DNA from: Pseudomonadota bacterium
GTDB taxonomy: Bacteria; Pseudomonadota; Gammaproteobacteria; Xanthomonadales; Xanthomonadaceae
Assembly: GCA_023439425.1 (NCBI GenBank)
Contig: JAEXNZ010000441.1
Location: forward strand, 1-5,351
Length of the DNA stretch: 5,351 nt
Reading direction: 5' to 3'
Shown here: in pieces, positions 5,324-5,351 of the stretch
Layout of the letters: each line of letters starts with the position of its first letter
Position numbering within the stretch: position 1 is the stretch's first letter
The notes under the pieces: generated by a model
What the model was told of the DNA's origin: nothing
The model's database searches: none
Seen by the model: only the letters and a program-made list of their open reading frames with translations
Translations under genes and position numbers: made by a program

Positions 5324-5351
5324 TCCGGCATCGCGTTGGACACGCCATGCG

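Noticed and set aside
5324..5351. Possible terminator or new gene start after dinG
   Set aside because: Only 28 bases remain; I find no convincing stem-loop, and too little sequence is left to call a gene.

Overview
The window is about 5.35 kb of GC-rich, densely coding chromosomal DNA. It most likely comes from Stenotrophomonas or a close Xanthomonadaceae relative. The best taxonomic clue is a pair of short palindromes at 938-959 and 983-1004. Each begins with the tetranucleotide GTAG, followed by an 8-bp stem and a TT loop. That is the form of the SMAG (Stenotrophomonas maltophilia GTAG) REP-like repeats. The protein sequences also fit a gammaproteobacterium of this family. The genus is inferred, not proven.

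Layout from left to right: (1) the 3' two thirds of hemB on the plus strand, then a small gene for a one-helix membrane protein with a SHOCT-like tail; (2) an inverted SMAG pair filling the gap between convergent genes; (3) a minus-strand gene for an exported beta-propeller protein with TolB/PD40-type repeats; (4) a 53-bp divergent intergenic region; (5) aroE on the plus strand, overlapping by 4 bp a gene for an uncharacterised protein with three membrane segments; (6) a GC-rich hairpin that probably ends this operon; (7) dinG, complete, with Walker A, DEAH-type box and four iron-sulfur cysteines. The last 28 bases after dinG hold nothing I can name.

The named genes do not form one pathway: HemB makes porphobilinogen for heme, AroE makes shikimate for aromatic amino acids, and DinG is a DNA helicase. 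This looks like ordinary core-genome housekeeping territory, and I see no defence island, prophage, transposase, tRNA, rRNA or CRISPR array. The most interesting signal is non-coding. The two SMAG copies differ from each other only by paired, compensatory changes. Together they almost touch both flanking stop codons, and one of them supplies the TAG stop codon of the propeller gene.
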